Assembly: GCA_051453625.1 (NCBI GenBank) | Contig: JBOZIK010000001.1 | Coordinates: forward strand, 102,897,211-102,921,915 | Source: Welwitschia mirabilis | Taxonomy: Eukaryota; Gnetophyta; Gnetopsida; Welwitschiales | Length of the DNA stretch: 24,705 bases | Reading direction: 5' to 3' | Shown here: in pieces, positions 19,416 through 24,705 of the stretch | Layout of the letters: the number at the start of each line of letters is the position of its first letter | How positions within the stretch are numbered: the first letter of the stretch is position 1 | Program-made: the position numbers and the translations under genes | The notes under the pieces: model-generated | What the model saw: the letters and a program-made list of their open reading frames with translations, nothing else | What the model was told of the DNA's origin: nothing | Databases searched by the model: none

Positions 19416-22226
19416 TTAGAAAATAAAAGGATACTTCTCATTAGATCCTGATTCCTCCATTTTCATGGCCAATTGGATAGACTATTTTTCTTATTCCAAG
19501 GTAGCTAAAATTTTTCTTTGTTCCTCTTGAAGAACAAGATCATTTAAATATATGGTCTCTGTTACCGTCTACTCTAAAGTAGCTACCTTGCTACCCTTAC
19601 ATCTCTCTCTTAAAGAAGCTTTTGGCTATTTCAACTCTCCTCTCTTTCTTTTAGGAGCTGGAGGAACTTCTAGCTCTGGAGCTATCCAACTTGTAGTTTC
19701 AATCTTGAAGTTTTTCCAAGGTGAACTATATACATTTTAAAAGAATCTTTATTTTCCAATTTTAAAAAATTATCTATGAAAGTGTCATTTAGCATAGCCA
19801 TGTTCTGTACAATTCGGTCTTTAAAAGAACATAATTATTAAAAATCTTAAGAGAAAACTAAAAAAACTTTTACATTAGATTACACTCTTATAATCTCCTA
19901 TAAAATTTGTTTTTGGTGTCATTAAAAAAATTTCTTGAATTCTCTCATAGGAGCTTCAGCTTCTTTCTGAATAATCTCAATTCTCAATGTTTTAATATCT
20001 CTTTTACAATTATTAAAAATTTATCTTAGTTTTAACATTTCCAAAGTTTTCTAAATAGTACCTTCCAAATGTTCTTCAAATCTATCAATGAAGTCATATA
20101 AGTTCCAGGGATTATAGTTAAGGCTGCATGACATAGCTAATTCTTCATGCCCAAACCCAATATGTTTACCCAATTTTACTTCTATAAGATGAAGCTCATA
20201 AAGCAATCTCAAATTTTATTTTTTCAAATTATCAATAATAAGTTGGTTAAACTCAGGGCTTATTATTCTAATATACTTCTCTAACTTTGCATGAGATTCT
20301 TTTAGAGCCTTAATAATATTTAACTTTATTTTATTTTACATCTCACTAGTTAGAGTTAAAGAAGTTGAGGGAATGTCTTGAATCAAATTTACTACTCTTT
20401 TGATTTCCTCCTTTCTTTTTAAGGACATTTGTTTTATTGAGGAATCTTATGGAGGCTAATCAGAAAAGGTTGCCTCTTCTATTTGATTCTTAAAAGCTTA
20501 TTTTCTTTTATTATCTAATATATAGCTCTCTTATTTTCTCCTAAGAGGAACCAATAGTATTCCAAACAATTTTAGACTTCAAGCAATTTATGTATGTATT
20601 TTGGGCGTCTACATGAATCTTTATGAGTTTTTTGATCATCCCCTATAGGTTTGCATAGATTTTATCTAAATACTCCCTATTCAGAAGTAGAGACCCTTCA
20701 TTGTGCATAAATTTATTAAATTTTTTCTAATGCTTTATGTATTCAGCATCATATTTCTTACTTGAAGTCAAATTCTACAATAAGGATACTAACATGTTTA
20801 GCTTTTTCTTAAAATATTATTTAATTATTCCTTATCCTTGATACCCTTCTCTAGCTTATAATGTGTTTATAAGATCTTTATAATATTCTATTTACATATT
20901 TGAAATATTCAAAGAGCTGATTATTTTTTTGCCTTATTGGTGATCTTGCGATGCAGCTTTTCATTGTTTTTATCTTCTTGATCTAACCTCTGTCTTAAGA
21001 ATTCATTTCAATTTTTAGGTTACCAACTTGATTTTAAAATGCTAAAACACCCTTCTTTCTATCTAGATAGGCTTGGATTTCATCTTTAACTAAGTTTAAA
21101 GTACTATAGAAATCATTCATCTTGTCTTCCTCTAATGCATTAGAGAATTGACCAGACTGAAGCAGATGAGAAGGCAAGAGTTTTTAAAATATGAATTGGG
21201 TTGGGTCTTGGGGTATACTTAAGGAGGATATTAATGAAGGTAGATTTTGAGGGGCATAAGAGGATTCTCCTAAATCTAACTGAGTGTTCTTATATTCTGG
21301 AGTTCTTAAGAGACTTAATTCCTTATCTCTATATAGATTCTGAATAGTTACTTCAAACAAGACTTATTTGGTTAGAATGGGACTTTGTTTTTATCTCATA
21401 TTTGGATTATTAAAGAGGGAGATCCTAGCCCTACTATGCTCAATGCTCCAATTCCAATGTTATTCAATTTTGTAATGTACTTCCTAGTCCCAAAAAGACT
21501 CCTTCTACAATATTTACATTGGTATGATTTGTCTTATTCTTTTCTGCTGCTAGCATATAGAGGCCAGGTAATGTGGTATCTTTTTGTTTGTGAAGAATAA
21601 GTATTAAATTACTAACCATGATTATTTAAATAATAAAAAGTTTTAGTTTTATGTCTTTATTCACTAGTATTCTTCCCTATACTACGACCCTTTCTTATAG
21701 ACTCATCTTAGATTTGTGTCTTCCTTTCTGTTGGTATTTTCAATGGATTTTTTATTAGGTGGTAGATGTAACATTTCTCTAATATCTTATAGGGTAATTA
21801 CTATTCTCTTATTTTTCATGGTTGTTTTCAATACATTTTTTTGCATCATTTATTCTTAAATTCTTGTAAAATTCATATATAGATTCTAAGAAAACTCTAT
21901 CATTTAGAGTGAGTCATTCATACCATCCCAACTCAATAATATTCTATTTGAACTCTATCAAGTAGGGAGTTTAAAGAACTTACAAAATTCAATGAAGAAA
22001 TAACCCTGCATTCTATTAAATTTTTGCCAATGTTGGAGTTAGGTATGAAAAAACATACATAGAAGAGGAATTTTTGTTGTAAACAACCTTGGAAAATAGA
22101 TTACTAAATAAAACTTTTCTTCCTAGAAATATAAAACATTATTTTCATAGATTGAAAAGTGACACATTCCTTAAATTCATTCAACTCTTCCTCCATGTGA
22201 AATTTGGCATATTCTTGAATGATTAA
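19416..22226 (-). pseudogene. large unidentified retroelement protein: plant-transposon-type N domain, long coiled coil, basic C segment
   Basis: A coding relic of about 900 codons, broken by at least four frame changes. The N-terminal part (in-frame ATG at 22196) reads HMEEELNEFKECVTFQSMK. At 21700-21930 come LNDRVFLESIYEFYKNLRIN and KNKRIVITL, DIREMLHLPPNKKSIENTN. These resemble the REFYANL...VRGK.V.....I..LL.LP pattern of the putative plant transposon protein domain. The middle part (about 21590-20990) has VHYKIE, HWNWSIEHSRARISLFNNP, DLGESSYAPQNLPSLISSLS and EDKMNDFYSTLNLVKDEIQA. A long helical part follows (20950-19760: SSKKYDAEYIKH, KKFNKFMHNEGSLLLNREYL, ALKESHAKLEKYIRIISPEF, LLYELHLIEVKLGKHIGFGH). 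The C-terminal part has an NLS-like PPAPKRKRGELK, then a coil, ending near a TAA at 19418-19416. Eleven stops between 21590 and 21000 are all TAA/TAG. No reverse transcriptase or integrase motif is seen. The family is not identified. Confidence 0.55.
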
Positions 22227-22298
22227 ATTAAATTATTAATAATAATTAATATTTTTTCTCAAAGAAATTCCATCATTTCTAAAGAGTTTGAATACAAA

Positions 22299-22374
22299 AA
22301 AGTGATTAAGCACAATTAGTAAAATGTAGGGGTGAAAATAAAAATTACTAACCTATTTTCTACTTAAATAAGTA
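22299..22374. repeat. left copy of a 76-bp sequence flanking the 700-N gap
   Basis: AAAGTGATTAAGCACAATTA...TACTTAAATAAGTA ends exactly where the N run begins. It matches 23075-23150 at 74 of 76 positions (one T/G and one A/G difference). Confidence 0.9.
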
Positions 22375-23074
22375 NNNNNNNNNNNNNNNNNNNNNNNNNN
22401 NNNNNNNNNNNNNNNNNNNNNNNNNNNNNNNNNNNNNNNNNNNNNNNNNNNNNNNNNNNNNNNNNNNNNNNNNNNNNNNNNNNNNNNNNNNNNNNNNNNN
22501 NNNNNNNNNNNNNNNNNNNNNNNNNNNNNNNNNNNNNNNNNNNNNNNNNNNNNNNNNNNNNNNNNNNNNNNNNNNNNNNNNNNNNNNNNNNNNNNNNNNN
22601 NNNNNNNNNNNNNNNNNNNNNNNNNNNNNNNNNNNNNNNNNNNNNNNNNNNNNNNNNNNNNNNNNNNNNNNNNNNNNNNNNNNNNNNNNNNNNNNNNNNN
22701 NNNNNNNNNNNNNNNNNNNNNNNNNNNNNNNNNNNNNNNNNNNNNNNNNNNNNNNNNNNNNNNNNNNNNNNNNNNNNNNNNNNNNNNNNNNNNNNNNNNN
22801 NNNNNNNNNNNNNNNNNNNNNNNNNNNNNNNNNNNNNNNNNNNNNNNNNNNNNNNNNNNNNNNNNNNNNNNNNNNNNNNNNNNNNNNNNNNNNNNNNNNN
22901 NNNNNNNNNNNNNNNNNNNNNNNNNNNNNNNNNNNNNNNNNNNNNNNNNNNNNNNNNNNNNNNNNNNNNNNNNNNNNNNNNNNNNNNNNNNNNNNNNNNN
23001 NNNNNNNNNNNNNNNNNNNNNNNNNNNNNNNNNNNNNNNNNNNNNNNNNNNNNNNNNNNNNNNNNNNNNNNNNN
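22375..23074. other. assembly gap (700 N)
   Basis: Exactly 700 undetermined bases. Its two edges carry the same 76-bp sequence in direct orientation, so the gap size and even its existence are doubtful. Confidence 0.95.
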
Positions 23075-23150
23075 AAAGTGATTAAGCACAATTAGTAAAA
23101 GGTAGGGGTGAAAATAAAGATTACTAACCTATTTTCTACTTAAATAAGTA
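23075..23150. repeat. right copy of the 76-bp sequence flanking the 700-N gap
   Basis: It starts at the first base after the N run and ends with TACTTAAATAAGTA. It then continues into unique sequence, whereas the left copy continues (leftward) into the pseudogene flank. Confidence 0.9.
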
Positions 23151-23507
23151 AAAACACATACTTACTATTATATTAAATTCCCACATATGAGGAGTAAATA
23201 AGAAATTTCACTAAAAACAAAATAGATGAAACTAGAATTTTTTGTACTTTGTTGATGATGGAAAAATTTGAATTACATGTTGGTAAGGTGTAAATCCAGA
23301 AAATTTGCTAAGTTCAAACTGATGTCACAGATGCTAATATGGTTGAGATTATGTGGAACTAACATTATAATGTAGGTCGTCAAGAATGAGAAGGGATCAT
23401 CCAGAATAAGGAGGAGCCATTGAGAATGAGTTTAAGTGGAATTATAGAGAAATGGAAAGGTATATTTAAGTGATGGTTACTCTCTGCAACACCAGGTTTA
23501 ATGAGGA

Positions 23508-23580
23508 TCATTAAGAGCTTAAGTGCTCTAGTTGAAAAAGTTTGAAGGTAGTCATTAAGAACTATTGAGTTCTTAAGAGG
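23508..23580. repeat. two consecutive CATTAAGA hairpin units with matched stem changes
   Basis: Unit 1 (23514-23529) is AGAGC-TTAAGT-GCTCT. Unit 2 (23555-23576) is TTAAGAAC-TATTGA-GTTCTTAA, a perfect 8-bp stem. Both follow ATTA or CATTA and have six-base loops, and their starts are about 42 bp apart. The stem base that differs (AAGAGC versus AAGAAC) is matched by a change on the other arm (GCTCT versus GTTCT), so pairing is kept. Looser relatives (CATTGAGAATGAG, CCATTAAGAAGAAG) lie nearby. Confidence 0.55.
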
Positions 23581-23798
23581 GTCCTTTAAATTCTAACCAT
23601 TGTTATTATGAATGTAAGTAACAATGAAAAGGCAAAGTCACTTGATAGATTTATAGTGAAAATTTGAGGGGGACCATTAAGAAGAAGACCTTTCTCTTTT
23701 AGAAGCAAGTTTAAGAAGGTAAAATTAACTTAAAATATAGTCTAAATATTTGGCTTTGGACTAATGTTAGTTAACTTCTTGAACTTGTATGCTAATGG

Positions 23799-24255
23799 CT
23801 TACCTTAAAATCTAATTTAAAGTTCCAACTTCAGGTTAGTATCAATCAACTAGGTGATCTTTCTTTTTGCTTATAGGATGAAGAAGTAATTAGGTTGGCT
23901 TGAAATCCTACTTAAAGTTTTAACTTCGGGTTGATGTTGATCAACCAAGTAATCTTTATTTTTAAGACTAGTTTTATAATTATAATTTTATTAGAATAAA
24001 AACATCATTAATTTTCATTTCTTATTCTCCCTAAAAGTAAAATATCAGAAAATCTTTTCTGAGTTATTAGACATGGCCTAAAAAGTCTTCTTTTAATTAA
24101 AAGTATTTGTAGAACTTTTGGTAATTACTTGGTAATGTAGTTTATGATGACAAAGTTTTATGAGTCACTCCAATGGCATGTAGCTCACAAAATCTAAATT
24201 GATCATAAATCAATGTAAAGTTCTGACTTCAGATTGAACTATGGTCAGTTTGGGA
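23799..24255. repeat. three copies of an AAAGTTCYRACTTCRGGTTG repeat
   Basis: Copies lie at 23799-23863 (TTAAAGTTCCAACTTCAGGT, then TAGTATCAATCAACTAGGTG), 23897-23958 (TTAAAGTTTTAACTTCGGGT, then TGATGTTGATCAACCAAGTA) and 24211-24255 (GTAAAGTTCTGACTTCAGAT, then TGAACTATGGTCAG). The first two are 98 bp apart. Copy 2 keeps a perfect hairpin, GGTTGAT-GTTG-ATCAACC (23929-23946), which copies 1 and 3 have lost. Confidence 0.6.
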
Positions 24256-24705
24256 TTCCTTAATTCTACTTTTGTTCCAATATTGATGCTACTACTTGGA
24301 ATACTTTATGTATTGGTAGAAAAGATATGCCACTTTTACATAATCTTTTACTTCAATATTGAACATGTGTGCAACAAGTAACTTAATATGAATTACACTT
24401 ATTAAACATGATAGTAAGACTTACACTACAAATATAATTTCTTACATGCTAATCATCGGATCGTTCTCCACCTAAGATTTAGAATTCCTTTACTTAATTA
24501 TCTTCTAATCCTTCTTATCTTTTCTCCATTAATCCTTATCGCCTTTAGTCCTCCTCCCTTTCCCATTACTGCCTCTGATGTTAAGAAGGTAAAATGTTAC
24601 TTATTCAATTTGGATTCCACACAGATAGACATATGCATTAGTAGTATAGATCTCTACTTACCTTAAATCTCTATTAGTTCTAAAAACATGGTATAACAGT
24701 TCTTG

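Larger units (their letters stand above)
23151..24705. other. LTR-like repetitive region, no gene recognised
   Basis: No coherent protein frame was found. The stretch holds degenerate short repeats: CATTAAGA-type hairpin units (23384-23680) and three copies of an AAAGTTCYRACTTCRGGTTG-type unit (23799-24255). A pyrimidine-rich tract lies at 24505-24570. It is upstream (in minus orientation) of the large pseudogene, so it could be that element's 5' LTR and leader. No PBS or LTR end was recognised. Confidence 0.35.

Noticed and set aside
19552-19740. Plus-strand open frame of 62 codons as a small secreted or membrane protein
   Set aside because: It is the opposite strand of the PPAPKRKRGELK segment of the large minus-strand pseudogene, which is the better supported reading.
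2023-22226. TAA/TAG used as Gln codons (ciliate-like nuclear code) in an AT-rich genome
   Set aside because: The families are plant copia and gypsy elements. Frames are also broken by indels and TGA, a TAG occurs at a Trp position and a TAA at a non-Gln position in RNase H, so decay explains the stops better than an altered code.
22360-23091. Long open frames across the 700-N run, and a shorter pair across the 100-N run at 14384-14654
   Set aside because: They are artefacts of undetermined bases being read through.
1-24705. CRISPR array, bacterial operons or Rho-independent terminators
   Set aside because: There are no regular spacer-repeat structures, ribosome-binding sites or compact gene arrangements; all recognisable content is plant retroelement.

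Overview
The window looks like AT-rich, gene-poor heterochromatin from a large seed-plant genome, probably an angiosperm. I base this on the retroelement families I can recognise (plant Ty1/copia and Ty3/gypsy of the Athila type), the strong AT bias and the near absence of CG dinucleotides. I found no intact host gene, tRNA, rRNA or CRISPR array. Nearly all readable content is old, broken LTR-retrotransposon sequence in both orientations. Three N runs interrupt it: 10088-10114, 14546-14645 and 22375-23074.

Layout: 1-2022 holds no gene, but carries a dispersed, degenerate motif around CATCYGGATGAT. 2023-3690 (minus) is a gag-like or accessory retroelement pseudogene with a C-terminal heptad array. 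4216-4440 (plus) is a short basic coding relic. 4673-5287 (plus) is a copia gag C-terminal half, followed after only about 600 bp by a polypurine tract (5891) and a 3' LTR (about 5905-7255), so pol is missing. 8135-9437 (minus) is a copia gag with a primer-binding site near 9489-9502 and LTR sequence above it, including a 66-bp tandem repeat and GTCGACC-derived repeats. 10531-12945 has no recognisable gene. 12950-13200 resembles 5497-5720. 13480-14010 (minus) is a copia 3' LTR with a TATA box and PPT, behind a decayed RNase H domain (14045-14545) cut by the second N run.

14646-16430 (plus) contains gag-like and Gln-rich coding relics. 16860-17310 (minus) is an Athila-type gypsy aspartic-protease region. 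18870-19095 (minus) is a short unidentified coding relic. 19416-22226 (minus) is a long unidentified pseudogene, roughly 900 codons. Near its N terminus it resembles the domain called putative plant transposon protein; the rest is mostly predicted coiled coil ending in a basic, NLS-like segment. From 23075 to the end lies LTR-like repetitive DNA with small hairpin repeats.

Two themes run through the window. First, most in-frame stops are TAA/TAG where Gln (CAA/CAG) is expected, with a few TGA at Arg (CGA) or TAG at Trp (TGG). This is what long-term cytosine methylation and deamination would leave. Second, the LTR-like regions carry family-specific arrays of short palindrome-based motifs (AGACGTCT-, GTCGAC-, CATCCGGATG- and AAGARC/GYTCTT-type). 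The long minus-strand pseudogene at 19416-22226 is the best candidate here for an undescribed element-encoded protein. All reading frames were translated by hand, so boundaries are approximate.
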